Shown here piece after piece: positions 1 to 8,326 of a stretch of DNA of 64,000 bases. Made by a program: the position numbers and the translations under genes. The notes beneath the pieces were generated by a model. The model ran no database searches. It had not been told where the DNA came from and saw nothing but the letters and a program-made list of their open reading frames with translations. Position 1 is the first letter of the stretch; each line of letters opens with the position of its first letter. Source of the stretch: Bradyrhizobium sp. AZCC 1719 (GTDB lineage: Bacteria; Pseudomonadota; Alphaproteobacteria; Rhizobiales; Xanthobacteraceae); the NCBI RefSeq assembly GCF_036924525.1, contig NZ_JAZHRU010000001.1, positions 6,477,001 to 6,541,000 of the forward strand, read 5' to 3'.

Positions 1-225
1 CTATGGCGCATCCTGGAGAGCAGCCCGATGCTCTACTATGTCTGCTTGTTCAATCCGTTCACGCATGCGGTGGAGCTGATACGTTTTGCGCTGTATGGGC
101 AAATGAACTGGATCGCGCTTGCGGTCGTCGGAGGCTGTACGATCGCCTTCATGATCGGCGCCATCCTCGCCTACGATCCATCGCGCGGCCTGATCCGCCG
201 CGGGCCGGCCGGAGGCGAGACATGA
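1..225 (+). CDS. ABC-2 type permease, C-terminal part (5' cut by window edge)
   Basis: The reading frame is open from the first base and ends with TGA at 223-225, so only about 74 C-terminal residues are visible. The text LYYVCLFNPFTHAVELIRFA followed by a hydrophobic segment (about IALAVVGGCTIAFMIGAIL) matches the end of ABC-2/NodJ-type export permeases, where a conserved NP-hTxhVExhR motif precedes the last membrane helix. Its stop overlaps the next start (ATGA). From context it is probably the permease of the alcohol-associated ABC exporter that accompanies PQQ dehydrogenase loci; the ATPase would lie upstream. Confidence 0.8.
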   Translation, partial: LWRILESSPMLYYVCLFNPFTHAVELIRFALYGQMNWIALAVVGGCTIAFMIGAILAYDPSRGLIRRGPAGGET

Positions 226-833
226 GATACCGGACCGCGATCTCCGTACTCCTTGCCGTTGCGGCCATGAGCGGGTACGGCCATGCCGCCGATCCACGCT
301 ATCCGGACTGGCCGTGCACGCAGGCCAAGGTACCCGAGATCTCCGTCGCCGCGGTGTGGGCAGGCCCGCCACTCGACGACGTCTCCAGCAAGTGGAAGGA
401 CGATGCCAAGGTCAGCGCGCTGATTGCAAAACTCGCGGCAAGGCGGACCCCGCTCGAGGAGGCGCAAAAGGCAATCACGGAGTATCTGAACAGTGCAGCC
501 GACAAGACCGCAAGCGGGAAACTGCTGTTTGCCGGCCTGTTTGAATCCCTCAATGCCCAACGCTCCCAGGTTATGAACGGCCTGGAGCGTGTCACCCGCA
601 AGCAGCGCGAGGCAGCGGACAAAATCCGCACCGACACGCTGGCCTTGCAGGCGCTGCAGGGCGAAACGCCGCCCAACCAGGCGAAGATCGACGAACTCGG
701 CAATCAGCTTGTCTGGCAGACGCGCATCTTCGAAGACCGGCGGAACGTCATCAAATTCGTCTGCGAGGTGCCGACGGCGATCGACCAGCGGCTGTTCGCT
801 CTCGGACGGACGATTCAGCAGGAGATCGAATAG
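222..833 (+). CDS. secreted hypothetical protein of the PQQ-alcohol locus
   Basis: This 203-residue protein starts at an ATG overlapping the permease stop by 4 nt, which argues for translational coupling. Residues 1-23 form a clear signal peptide (MRYRTAISVLLAVAAMSGYG, then HAA). The mature part begins with DPRYPDWPC and is mostly charged helix. It has one Cys near each end (PDWPC and KFVCEVP), which could form a disulfide in the periplasm. I recognise no catalytic motif. Proteins of this type sit beside the quinoprotein-associated ABC exporter in methylotroph and Bradyrhizobium clusters; function unknown. Confidence 0.8.
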   Translation: MRYRTAISVLLAVAAMSGYGHAADPRYPDWPCTQAKVPEISVAAVWAGPPLDDVSSKWKDDAKVSALIAKLAARRTPLEEAQKAITEYLNSAADKTASGKLLFAGLFESLNAQRSQVMNGLERVTRKQREAADKIRTDTLALQALQGETPPNQAKIDELGNQLVWQTRIFEDRRNVIKFVCEVPTAIDQRLFALGRTIQQEIE

Positions 834-836
834 TCG

Positions 837-1412
837 CTAACGCGGCGATGCGATCTCCTCGCCTGTCCGCGGCTCAGGTTGCGACTCCACCAGCGCCAGA
901 CCGGCCCGTTCCCAGCCATCGGTTCCGTCAGGGTACCATGCCACGTTGGAATAGCCGTAAGTGAGGATGCGCTTGGCCGCGTTCCATGACATCCAGCAAT
1001 CGGCAAGGCAGTAGACCACCACCAGCGCAGCATTGTTGCCTGCTGTCGCGCGGACAAGCCCGCGCTGCAGATAGTCTTCCGTTACAGCCGCGAGCTTGCC
1101 GTAGCCGGTGTCCGGCAGCCACACGCTACCGGGAATGTTGAGCCGCGGCTTGTCGCGCCAGATGGTGCCTTCTGGAAGATTTTGCGGCTTCGGCGCGCGA
1201 GGCATCACGTCGATGAATGCGCCGGCCTTGGCGCGCCAGATCGCCTCGGCCTCTGCGGTGGTCAGCACGCGTACACCGGCAAGGGTCGCGGGAACCGGCG
1301 TACGGTAGTCCTCCATGCGATACCCGTCGGGCTCGGGAGGCCTCTCCTGCGCGAGGGTCGAGACGATGAATGGGAATGCCGCAAGGATCAGGCCTGCGAG
1401 CGTTTCTCTCAT
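837..1412 (-). CDS. rhodanese-like protein, PQQ-dependent catabolism-associated C-x3-C-W family
   Basis: This 191-residue secreted protein has an N-terminal signal (MRETLAGLILAAFPFIVSTL, then AQ). Around residue 140 it carries VVYCLADCWMSWNAAKR, the signature of the family found next to PQQ alcohol dehydrogenases (the family behind TIGR03865). A rhodanese-like fold is suggested by FIDVMP near the start and by the Cys loop. The cysteines read C-L-A-D-C-W, so three residues separate them. The start overlaps the stop of the upstream solute-binding gene (ATGA at 1409-1412). A periplasmic redox or sulfur-handling role is inferred, not shown. Confidence 0.85.
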   Translation of the reverse strand: MRETLAGLILAAFPFIVSTLAQERPPEPDGYRMEDYRTPVPATLAGVRVLTTAEAEAIWRAKAGAFIDVMPRAPKPQNLPEGTIWRDKPRLNIPGSVWLPDTGYGKLAAVTEDYLQRGLVRATAGNNAALVVVYCLADCWMSWNAAKRILTYGYSNVAWYPDGTDGWERAGLALVESQPEPRTGEEIASPR

Positions 1413-2293
1413 GGCGTTTTGGTTGCCGTCTCCGCGCCGATCGGTCGGTCATTCTCGTCGAGCAAGGGAACGCCGAAGTCCAGCAGTATCTTGTTGACGG
1501 CCGGCTGGTTTTCCTGGATCAGGCGATTGAGCTGCCGCTTCCAGTTCTGGTCGGCCGCCCGCACTCCCATGCCGATACGGTACGCCAATCGAGGGCCTGT
1601 CTTTTCCTTCACGAGGGGCGTGACATGGAGCGGCGGGTCCGCCTTCTTCGCATAGAAGCCCGCCATCGGCCCCCAGAGAATGCCGGCGTCGATCTTACCG
1701 GACTTTAGGTCGGCTATCATGGCCTCCGCTGACGAATCCAAACGGGTATCGACCATCAACTGATACGGCTTGGCATTCGCCATCAGGCCGTTGACCGCCA
1801 TATTCGTGGCAGGCGGCGTTCCGGCCACGATGCCGATATGCTTGCCCTTGAGACGCTCGTCTTCCAGCGTTGTCACTTCGTCGAGGCCGCCGCCCTTCTT
1901 AGCAACCAGCGCGTAGGCGGTGCGGTAATAGGGATTGGTGCCCTGGACCAGGTCATCTCCCTGGGGGAAGCCCATGATGACATCGCAACGATGGGCGCCA
2001 AGCGTCATCCGGACGAAGCCCGTCGCCTGCGGGAAGTACATGTAGTCCAGCTTCTTGTTCAGCTTCTCGGCGAACAGTTCGGCGAGCTTGTTCTCGAATC
2101 CCTCGCCCTTGTCGTTGGAAAACGGCAAATTGTGCGGGTCGGCGCAGACGCGCAGCACCTTGGGATCGACGAGCTCGATCGACAGATCGCCGCCCTCCTT
2201 GATCTGCGCGCACGCAACATCGCGCCCGAAAAACACCGCGAGCACCACCAAGGTTGAAATCGCCAGCCAGCGCTTGTGTCTGGCACATGTCAT
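1409..2293 (-). CDS. quinoprotein dehydrogenase-associated solute-binding protein
   Basis: This 294-residue protein is a bacterial extracellular solute-binding protein (family 3 type). The frame stays open far upstream to 3592, but the real start is the ATG at 2291-2293, followed by a signal peptide (MTCARHKRWLAISTLVVLAV... ending at ACAQ). Key text: LRVCADPHNLPFSND, FENKLAELFAEKL, YRTAYALV and AGILWGP. The pattern LRVCADPNNLPFSN is typical of the putative binding proteins linked to PQQ methanol or ethanol dehydrogenases (compare XoxJ/MxaJ). It is co-transcribed with the rhodanese-like gene. It may act as a periplasmic chaperone or partner of the dehydrogenase rather than in uptake. Confidence 0.88.
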   Translation of the reverse strand: MTCARHKRWLAISTLVVLAVFFGRDVACAQIKEGGDLSIELVDPKVLRVCADPHNLPFSNDKGEGFENKLAELFAEKLNKKLDYMYFPQATGFVRMTLGAHRCDVIMGFPQGDDLVQGTNPYYRTAYALVAKKGGGLDEVTTLEDERLKGKHIGIVAGTPPATNMAVNGLMANAKPYQLMVDTRLDSSAEAMIADLKSGKIDAGILWGPMAGFYAKKADPPLHVTPLVKEKTGPRLAYRIGMGVRAADQNWKRQLNRLIQENQPAVNKILLDFGVPLLDENDRPIGAETATKTP

Positions 2294-2382
2294 CGAAAGC
2301 TGCAGCACTTCCGGCTCGCTATTGTTGCCAACTCGCAAAAGATATCGGCCACCTCGACGAACGAAGTTCCGTTGAAGCCGCA

Positions 2383-2407
2383 GACAAGCAAAAATGCTAT
2401 GCTTGTC
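2383..2407. promoter_or_regulatory. inverted repeat between divergent PQQ-accessory genes (candidate operator)
   Basis: GACAAGCA (2383-2390) and TGCTTGTC (2400-2407) are perfect 8-bp arms around a 9-bp spacer; an overlapping AGCA-aaaa-TGCT lies inside. The element sits in the 234-bp gap between the divergent genes starting at 2293 and 2528, about 90 and 120 nt from the two start codons. That is a plausible place for a regulator of both transcripts. The regulator is not identifiable from the window. Confidence 0.4.
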
Positions 2408-2527
2408 AATTGGGGCGCGCAACAGGAATAATCCTGGCGAACTCGCCGCCCGTGCTGCGATGCAAACGCAGCCGCAATGAAACGTTGAATTGCCGGCTGC
2501 GCTTCGTGGAGAGACGAAGGCCGAATT

Positions 2528-3454
2528 ATGGCTCATCCCGCATGGATCCTTGCCGCGCTCGCGATGATCGCGACGATCACAGCTTCTTTCGCGCAGCAAC
2601 AGGAGCTGCCCGTCAACTCCATTGCGGACGGCGTATTCGTACACAACGGCCAAACCGCGCAGATGACGCGCGAGAACGCGGGCGCGATCGCCAATGTCGG
2701 GTTCATCGTTGGCCAGGATGCCGTCGCGGTGATCGATACCGGCGGCAGCCTTCGCGAGGGACGGCAATTGCTGGCGGCGATTCGCGCCCGGACCGACAAG
2801 CCGATACGCTACGTCATCAATACGCACGGCCACCCCGATCACATCTTCGGTAACGGCGCTTTCGTGCAGGACGGAACGACGTTTGTCGGCCACGCGAACC
2901 TGCCGCGCGCGCTGGCGGCGCGCGGTCAATTCTATCTCGACGCATTTCGCCGCACGATGGGCGATCAATTGATCGACGAAATACGCATCGTGCCGCCGAC
3001 GCTGCTCGTCAGCGGCACGCTCCAGCTCGATCTCGGCGGACGAACTCTTGCCGTGCGGGCGTGGCCTGCCGCGCACAGCGATTGCGATCTCACGGTGATA
3101 GATGAAAGGACCGGCACCCTGTTCGCGGGCGACCTCGTGTTTCTCGCCCACACGCCCGTGCTGGACGGCAGCATCCGCGGCTGGCTGTCCGTCATCGGTG
3201 AGCTCGGCGCCTTGCCTGCGGAGCGTGTGGTTCCCGGTCACGGTCCCGTGAGCGGATGGCCGGCCGCCCTCGCCGACCAGCGTCGTTATCTCGAAACGCT
3301 GGCCTCCGATATACGCGGGCTCATCGCCCGCGGCGAACCGATAGGGGCAGCGGCGGGTACTGCAGCAAGCTCCGAGCGATCCCGGTGGGAATTGTTCGAC
3401 GACTTCAACGCCCGCAACGCAACCGCAGCATTCTCGGAAATTGAATGGGAATAG
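2528..3454 (+). CDS. MBL-fold hydrolase, quinoprotein relay system zinc metallohydrolase type
   Basis: This 308-residue protein has a signal peptide (about residues 1-22, cut near SFAQ). It carries the full metallo-beta-lactamase set: H100-x-H102-x-D104-H105 in NTHGHPDH, H183 in AAHSDCD, D202 in FAGDLVF and H238 in VPGHGP. Two bound metals are therefore expected. The combination of MBL protein and SoxYZ-like carrier beside PQQ-associated genes matches the predicted quinoprotein relay systems; substrate unknown. The next gene starts close to or inside its 3' end. An alternative label would be generic MBL hydrolase or glyoxalase II-like, but the context favours the relay family. Confidence 0.85.
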   Translation: MAHPAWILAALAMIATITASFAQQQELPVNSIADGVFVHNGQTAQMTRENAGAIANVGFIVGQDAVAVIDTGGSLREGRQLLAAIRARTDKPIRYVINTHGHPDHIFGNGAFVQDGTTFVGHANLPRALAARGQFYLDAFRRTMGDQLIDEIRIVPPTLLVSGTLQLDLGGRTLAVRAWPAAHSDCDLTVIDERTGTLFAGDLVFLAHTPVLDGSIRGWLSVIGELGALPAERVVPGHGPVSGWPAALADQRRYLETLASDIRGLIARGEPIGAAAGTAASSERSRWELFDDFNARNATAAFSEIEWE

Positions 3455-3510
3455 CGCGCGCATTGCCCTATATTGCGCGCGTTGCTTCCATCGGCGTGAA
3501 GGTCGTGACC

Positions 3511-4329
3511 ATGTCCGGATATCTGTTCCGCCTCTTCGGCGTCGTTGGCTTGCTACTCTGCGGCGCACCGATGGCGCTCGCGGCAGAGACAAGCGACCTC
3601 TGGCCCGGCCTGGTGCAGGACATCTTCAACAATCGTCCGATGAACGACGGAAGTGACGTGATCGGCATCGAAATGCCGTCGCGTGCCGAGGATGCCGCAA
3701 TCGTCCCGGTCACCTTGCGAACGAAGCTCTCGCCCGGCGATAGCCGGCAGGTGCTGAGCATTACGCTGGTCATCGACCAAAATCCCGCGCCGATGGCGGC
3801 GAAGTTCCAGCTTGGACCGGACGCCAACGTCTCGGAAATCGCCACCCGCGTCCGCGTCAACAATTACACCGATGTCCATGCGGTGGCCGAACTCAGCGAC
3901 GGCAAACTTTACATGACTAAAACCTATGTGAAGGCCTCCGGCGGTTGTTCGGCGCCTGCCGCCAAAAACGCCGACGAGGCCAAGGCCAGGCTGGGCCAGA
4001 TGCGCTATCGGCAGTTCGCGAAGGCCGGCGAAAGCCCGGCCAGTGGCGCGCGCGAAGCCCAGATCATGATCGGCCATCCCAACAATTCCGGCTTGCAGAT
4101 GGACCAGGTCACGCACCTGTATGTCCCGGCTTTCTTCGTCAATGAACTCCGGCTCTGGCAGGACGACAGCCTGGTGTTGACGATGGAAGGCGGCATTTCC
4201 ATTTCAGAAGACCCCAATATCAGGTTCACCTACGTCTCCAATGGCGCGAAACGTTTCCGCGCCGAGGCAAAGGACACCGAGGGGCACGTCTTCCAGCGCG
4301 AATGGAAGGTGGATGATTCGGGGACCTGA
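3511..4329 (+). CDS. quinoprotein dehydrogenase-associated SoxYZ-like carrier
   Basis: This 272-residue secreted protein has two domains. The N-terminal SoxY-like half contains VTLRTKLSPGDSRQVLSITLVID and ends in YVKASGGCSAPA; the cysteine of GGCSAP corresponds to the carrier Cys region of SoxY. The C-terminal SoxZ-like half includes AQIMIGHPNNSGLQMD and ISEDPNIRFTY. I place the start at 3511 because it has an AAGG about 8 nt upstream and gives a compact signal peptide. An in-frame ATG at 3445, overlapping the previous gene, would add 22 residues. A periplasmic sulfur or redox carrier working with the metallohydrolase is inferred. Confidence 0.85.
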   Translation: MSGYLFRLFGVVGLLLCGAPMALAAETSDLWPGLVQDIFNNRPMNDGSDVIGIEMPSRAEDAAIVPVTLRTKLSPGDSRQVLSITLVIDQNPAPMAAKFQLGPDANVSEIATRVRVNNYTDVHAVAELSDGKLYMTKTYVKASGGCSAPAAKNADEAKARLGQMRYRQFAKAGESPASGAREAQIMIGHPNNSGLQMDQVTHLYVPAFFVNELRLWQDDSLVLTMEGGISISEDPNIRFTYVSNGAKRFRAEAKDTEGHVFQREWKVDDSGT

Positions 4330-4360
4330 TTCGACTGTCAGGCGTCGGCCATTTCTCTCG

Positions 4361-4522
4361 TGCCCCGGACGCAGCGCAGCACCACAAGCGCGTTTACGCG
4401 CGTCTTCGACCCGCTATGGTGATGCGCTGCAGAGCCGGGGCCCATGTCAGCAGCGCGTACAATGTCGGCAATAGGTCCCGGCTCTGCGGAGCAGCGCTGT
4501 CGCGCTGCACCGCGTCCGGGAC
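4361..4522. repeat. long nested palindromic intergenic repeat
   Basis: Outer arms TGCCCCGGACGCAGCGCAGC (4361-4380) and the reverse complement near 4503-4522 match at about 17 of 20 positions. Inner arms around AGAGCCGGGGCCCA (4431-4444) and GGTCCCGGCTCT (4474-4485) nest inside, so the whole block can fold into one long hairpin. It fills the gap between two converging genes and has no credible coding potential. The text resembles multicopy palindromes common in Bradyrhizobium intergenic DNA. It may also end transcription from either side. Confidence 0.65.
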
Positions 4523-4571
4523 ACGGATGCTACTCTGCCCCTGGACGCGCTTTCGAAACGGCGGTCCGCCT

Positions 4572-4931
4572 TCAGAAGCAGCGCACCTCCGCTTCGGCCT
4601 GCGCTCGCCTAAGATCGTTGAGCGCGCTCGCCGCTTGTTCGGAGGTACGGAACGGGCCGCCCAGATCGCTCCGGACCTGCGACATGCTGAGCACGGTTTC
4701 GGCCGTGACATAGCGCTCGTAGGGCAAGAGTGAAGCCACGACGTCGACCGAACAGGAACATTGCTCGATCGCCTGCCGCGTCTCGCCATTCGCCTTGAGG
4801 CACCCGAAAACATATTCGACGCGCGCCGACGTCGGATAATCATTGATGTCCTGGGCGTGCGCGACCACCGCAATCGTCATCAGCGCTGTCAACGTGGCGA
4901 CAATACGTCGTACCCATCCGACAAGCGTCAT
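4572..4931 (-). CDS. secreted hypothetical protein with four cysteines
   Basis: This 119-residue protein has a signal peptide (GWVRRIVATLTALMTIAVVA, then HAQ) and a short mature domain. Cysteines occur in VFGCLKA, EQCSCSVD and the C-terminal VRCF, enough for two disulfides. The text ARVEYVFGCLKANGETRQAI and SLLPYERYV is typical of a small uncharacterised periplasmic family found with PQQ-alcohol genes. It stands alone on the minus strand between plus-strand genes of the same locus. Function unknown. Confidence 0.75.
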   Translation of the reverse strand: MTLVGWVRRIVATLTALMTIAVVAHAQDINDYPTSARVEYVFGCLKANGETRQAIEQCSCSVDVVASLLPYERYVTAETVLSMSQVRSDLGGPFRTSEQAASALNDLRRAQAEAEVRCF

Positions 4932-5017
4932 AGTCTTCCTCCCGCTGTTAACCGTGGAAGCTATGCTATGACTGGCCTGCTGAAAAGCAGACGTTCAAGG
5001 ATACGGCTCACGGCACC

Positions 5018-5992
5018 ATGACGCATTTTGTTCGCACGCTGCTTGCTACGATTGTCTTGGTCTCGCTCGGCACGTGCTGCAGCGCCGAGGCTTTACGCGT
5101 TGCGGTGCAGAAGACCGGAACATTCGCCTGGGAACTTGCAGTGATCCGCGCGCACGGCCTCGACAAGCAGGCCAACCTTTCAGTCCAGGTTCTCGAGCTG
5201 GCGAGCCCCGAGGCGGGCAAGATTGCGCTTCGTGCCGGGAATGCCGACATTGTGGTCACCGACTGGCTTTGGGTGTCGCGCGAACGCGGGCTTGGCGCCA
5301 AACTGACATTCTATCCCTATTCGAGCGCGCTCGGCGCCGTGGTGGTCCCTGCCTCATCACCGATCCAGACCTTGGCCGATCTTAAGGGCCGCAAGCTTGC
5401 CGTCGCGGGCGGGCCGATCGACAAGAACTGGCTGCTGCTTTTGGCATGGTTGAAACAGGGCGGCATCGACCTGAAGTCGGACGCGACAATCGCTTACGGC
5501 GCGCCGCCGCTGCTGGCAGCCAAGACGCTCAGCGGCGAAATGGATGCGACCGTGAACTACTGGAATTTCTGTGCGGCACTGGAAGCAAAGGGCTTCCGCC
5601 GCATCGCCGGCATCGAGGACCTGCTGCCGAAACTAGGCGCCAAAGGCCGCACCGCGATGCTCGGCTACGTCTTCGACGAAACATGGGCGAACGCAAACCA
5701 AGATAAAATTGCCCGCTTCATCGCCATGACCCGGGCGGCGAAGGAGATTCTGTCGACCTCGGATGCCGAGTGGGAGAAAATTGCGCCACTGACAGGCGCT
5801 CCAGACGCCGCAACGTTGCGCGCCTATCGTGATCGCTATCGAGAGGGAATTCCGCGACGTCCGATCGCCGACGAAGAAGCCGACGCACGCATTCTCTACC
5901 GCGTGCTGGCTGAAATCGGCGGTCGCGAACTTGTCGGGCCAGCGCCTGAACTGGATGCCGGAACATTCTATCACGCGATCCCGGGAGATTGA
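5018..5992 (+). CDS. ABC transporter substrate-binding protein (SsuA/TauA-like) of the PQQ locus
   Basis: This 324-residue protein has a signal peptide (about residues 1-24, ending CSAEA) and the NMT1/SsuA fold signature: LRVAVQKTGTFAWELAVI, then IALRAGNADIVVTDWLWVSR and LADLKGRKLAVAGGP. It is the first gene of a three-gene ABC importer (binding protein, permease, ATPase) with 1-nt spacing or overlaps. Relatives usually bind sulfonates, nitrate or thiamine precursors. The position among alcohol/PQQ genes suggests a ligand tied to that metabolism, but the sequence does not name it. Confidence 0.85.
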   Translation: MTHFVRTLLATIVLVSLGTCCSAEALRVAVQKTGTFAWELAVIRAHGLDKQANLSVQVLELASPEAGKIALRAGNADIVVTDWLWVSRERGLGAKLTFYPYSSALGAVVVPASSPIQTLADLKGRKLAVAGGPIDKNWLLLLAWLKQGGIDLKSDATIAYGAPPLLAAKTLSGEMDATVNYWNFCAALEAKGFRRIAGIEDLLPKLGAKGRTAMLGYVFDETWANANQDKIARFIAMTRAAKEILSTSDAEWEKIAPLTGAPDAATLRAYRDRYREGIPRRPIADEEADARILYRVLAEIGGRELVGPAPELDAGTFYHAIPGD

Positions 5993-5993
5993 G

Positions 5994-6731
5994 GTGGCAC
6001 GCCTGCTGTCATTCGCCATGTTCGTCGCAATCTGGTGGATCGCCTCGCTGTTTGCCGGTGACGCGAAGCTGCCGCCTCCGCCCGCCGTTCTCACGGCCAT
6101 GATCGCGGAAGCCAGGTCGGGCAACCTGTTCTTTCATCTTGGCGCGACATTGGCGCGCGTTACGCTCGCCTTCACGCTGGCGATGGCGCTGGGCGCGGCC
6201 ATCGGATACCTGATGGGCCGGGTACGGCTTGCCGATCGGCTTGGCGACCCCTGGCTGATCCTGCTGCTCAATCTGCCGGCGCTCGTGGTCATCGTGCTCG
6301 CCTATATCTGGGCCGGATTGACTGAAGTCGCTGCAATTGCGGCAATCGCCATCAACAAGCTCCCGACCGCCGTCGTGACGCTACGTGAGGGCACGCGTGC
6401 CCTCGACGCGGCGCTCGACGAAATGGCGACGGTGTTCGCGTTGCCCCGCTGGAGCAGGTTTCGACACGTCATTTTGCCGCAACTGTCGCCCTACATCGCA
6501 GCCGCGGCACGGTCAGGACTTTCCCTGGTCTGGAAGATCGTACTTGTTGCGGAATTGCTTGGACGTCCGAACGGTGTTGGTTTCGAGATTGGCGTGGCGT
6601 TCCAGCTATTCGACATTCCTTTGTTGCTTGCCTACTCGCTGAGCTTCGCCGCGGTCGTGCTCCTCATTGAAACCTTGTTGGTGCAGCCATTTGAGGCCCG
6701 GTCATCCCGGTGGCGTCCCCGTGCGGCTTGA
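5994..6731 (+). CDS. ABC transporter permease (SsuC/TauC-like)
   Basis: This is a 245-residue BPD-type permease with about six membrane helices. The EAA-like loop reads EMATVFALPRWSRFRHVILPQL, shared across the nitrate/sulfonate/taurine permeases. I take the GTG at 5994 as start: it follows the upstream stop by one base and has GGGAG seven bases before it. An upstream in-frame ATG at 5955 would lie inside the binding-protein gene. It partners with the binding protein before it and the ATPase that overlaps its end. Confidence 0.85.
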   Translation: MARLLSFAMFVAIWWIASLFAGDAKLPPPPAVLTAMIAEARSGNLFFHLGATLARVTLAFTLAMALGAAIGYLMGRVRLADRLGDPWLILLLNLPALVVIVLAYIWAGLTEVAAIAAIAINKLPTAVVTLREGTRALDAALDEMATVFALPRWSRFRHVILPQLSPYIAAAARSGLSLVWKIVLVAELLGRPNGVGFEIGVAFQLFDIPLLLAYSLSFAAVVLLIETLLVQPFEARSSRWRPRAA

Positions 6732-7449
6732 GGTCGAAATCGCCAGCAAGACGTTCAAGAGCGCGGCGGGCGAACAGCACGACGTGATCGCTGGCGTCGC
6801 CTTTGCGCTTAATGCAGGAGAGGTTGGTGTATTGGTCGGCCCATCCGGCTGCGGCAAGAGTACGATGCTTCGGATCCTCGCCGGCCTCGACCCCGACTTT
6901 CAAGGGCGCGTCTCGCGACCCGCCGGCGCGCGGATCGGCTTCGTATTCCAGGAGCCGCGGCTGTTGCCGTGGCGGTCGGTCGAGGAAAATGTGCGACTTG
7001 CCGCGCCTCTTGCCGATGAACCAAAGCTCTCAGCACTCTTCGAAATTCTGGAGCTGAAGGCACATCGCAACCATTTTCCCGGCGAGTTATCGCTCGGCCT
7101 CGCGCGGCGCGTTGCGCTTGCCCGCGCGTTCGCCGTCGAGCCGGAGTTGCTCATTCTCGACGAACCGCTCGCCTCGCTAGATGCCGCCCTTGCGAGCCGC
7201 CTGCGCGATGAGATCGCCATGTTGATGGACGGTCGCTCCGTGATAACGCTGCTGGTCACCCATGACGTAGACGATGCGGTTCGTCTCGGCGATCGCGTAA
7301 TCCTGCTGTCGCCGCGCCCGGCCCGGGTTCTCGCGGACCTGCCTATCCGCACGCCGCGAAGCGCACGCGGAGAGGTCGAGATCGCGGCAATCAAATCGGA
7401 AATCATGCGGCGGATTGATGGCTGTCCCACCAAGCAGGATGGGTCATAG
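6721..7449 (+). CDS. ABC transporter ATP-binding protein (SsuB/TauB-like)
   Basis: This 242-residue ATPase starts at a GTG (6721) that overlaps the permease stop by 11 nt. Walker A GPSGCGKST, Q-loop VFQEPRLLPW, Walker B LLILDEPLASLD and the H-loop VTHDVDDAV are all present. The family signature is altered: ELSLGLARRVALARA replaces the usual LSGGQxQR, so a Leu sits where the second Gly normally is. Such changes occur in some sulfonate-type ATPases and need not abolish function. It completes the importer 5018-7449. Confidence 0.88.
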   Translation: MRLEVEIASKTFKSAAGEQHDVIAGVAFALNAGEVGVLVGPSGCGKSTMLRILAGLDPDFQGRVSRPAGARIGFVFQEPRLLPWRSVEENVRLAAPLADEPKLSALFEILELKAHRNHFPGELSLGLARRVALARAFAVEPELLILDEPLASLDAALASRLRDEIAMLMDGRSVITLLVTHDVDDAVRLGDRVILLSPRPARVLADLPIRTPRSARGEVEIAAIKSEIMRRIDGCPTKQDGS

Positions 7450-7497
7450 GCAGTACCTTAGGCCGGTGCTAGGATGCGTGATCGGTTGGGGTTGACG

Positions 7498-8292
7498 ATG
7501 AAACGCTCGATCGGAACTGCAGCGCTCGGTCTTGCTCTTGTGGCGATGACGGCAACGGCCCAGGACATGATGCGTCATGTTGACCTGTCGTCGCCCGATA
7601 TGGTCTCGGCCGAATTGACCCGCGGCGAGGTCGAGGCCGCGCTCGCCGCAGCGACCATCGCCGCGCCCGCCGATTTCACCGGGAAGAGATTATCCGGCCT
7701 CGACCTGTCGGGACTCAACCTGTCCGGCGCAACTTTCCGCGCGGCCCGGCTCAACAAGACAAAGCTCGCCGGGGCCAGACTCGACGGGGCAATCCTCGAC
7801 CAGGCATGGCTAGTCGAAGCCGACCTGACCGGCGCAAGCCTCAGGAACGCAAATCTGTTCGCTTCGCAGATGGCTCGCGCCCGTCTCGACGGCGCCGATC
7901 TTTCGGGAGCACGCGTCGCTGCCGATCTCACCGGTGCGAGCCTCGTCGGCGCTTCGATCGCGGGCGCAAATCTCGGTGCCGACATGCGCAACCAATCGAT
8001 GGGTTTGATGCGCGCGGTGCTGAAATCGGCCAATCTGGAACGTCTGAACGCGCGCGGCGCCGATCTGTCTCGCGTCGATCTCGAATTTGCGGTGCTGAAG
8101 AGCGGCGACCTCACCGGCGCCTCTCTCAAGAATGCCCAACTGGGCGGAGCCGACCTGACCGGCATCACCGTCGTCGATACCGATTTCGACGGTGCCGATC
8201 TCGATACGGCCCGGTTGATCGCCCCGATCGGTCTCGATCGGGCAAGAAACTTCGATAAAATCAAAAATCGAGACCGTCTGATCAGGCAATGA
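7498..8292 (+). CDS. secreted pentapeptide-repeat protein
   Basis: This 264-residue protein has a signal peptide (MKRSIGTAALGLALVAMTAT, then AQ). From about residue 60 it runs through many A(D/N)Lxx pentapeptides such as ADLTGASLRNANL and GADLSGARV, predicting a right-handed quadrilateral beta-helix of roughly 35 pentapeptide units. I prefer the ATG at 7498; an upstream ATG at 7474 would give an unlikely signal sequence. It lies downstream of the ABC importer in the same direction. Secreted pentapeptide proteins recur in PQQ-alcohol loci; a binding or scaffold role is inferred. Confidence 0.8.
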   Translation: MKRSIGTAALGLALVAMTATAQDMMRHVDLSSPDMVSAELTRGEVEAALAAATIAAPADFTGKRLSGLDLSGLNLSGATFRAARLNKTKLAGARLDGAILDQAWLVEADLTGASLRNANLFASQMARARLDGADLSGARVAADLTGASLVGASIAGANLGADMRNQSMGLMRAVLKSANLERLNARGADLSRVDLEFAVLKSGDLTGASLKNAQLGGADLTGITVVDTDFDGADLDTARLIAPIGLDRARNFDKIKNRDRLIRQ

Positions 8293-8326
8293 CGGCTCCA
8301 GGCGCCCCACGACGAAAGGATGACCG

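Noticed and set aside
2294..3592. Minus-strand frame continuous with the solute-binding gene, extending it by over 400 residues
   Set aside because: It runs antisense through the metallohydrolase gene, lacks any family pattern, and a proper signal peptide begins at 2293.
4361..4522. Possible structured RNA gene
   Set aside because: The pairing is a simple nested palindrome resembling multicopy intergenic repeats, with no promoter evidence of its own.
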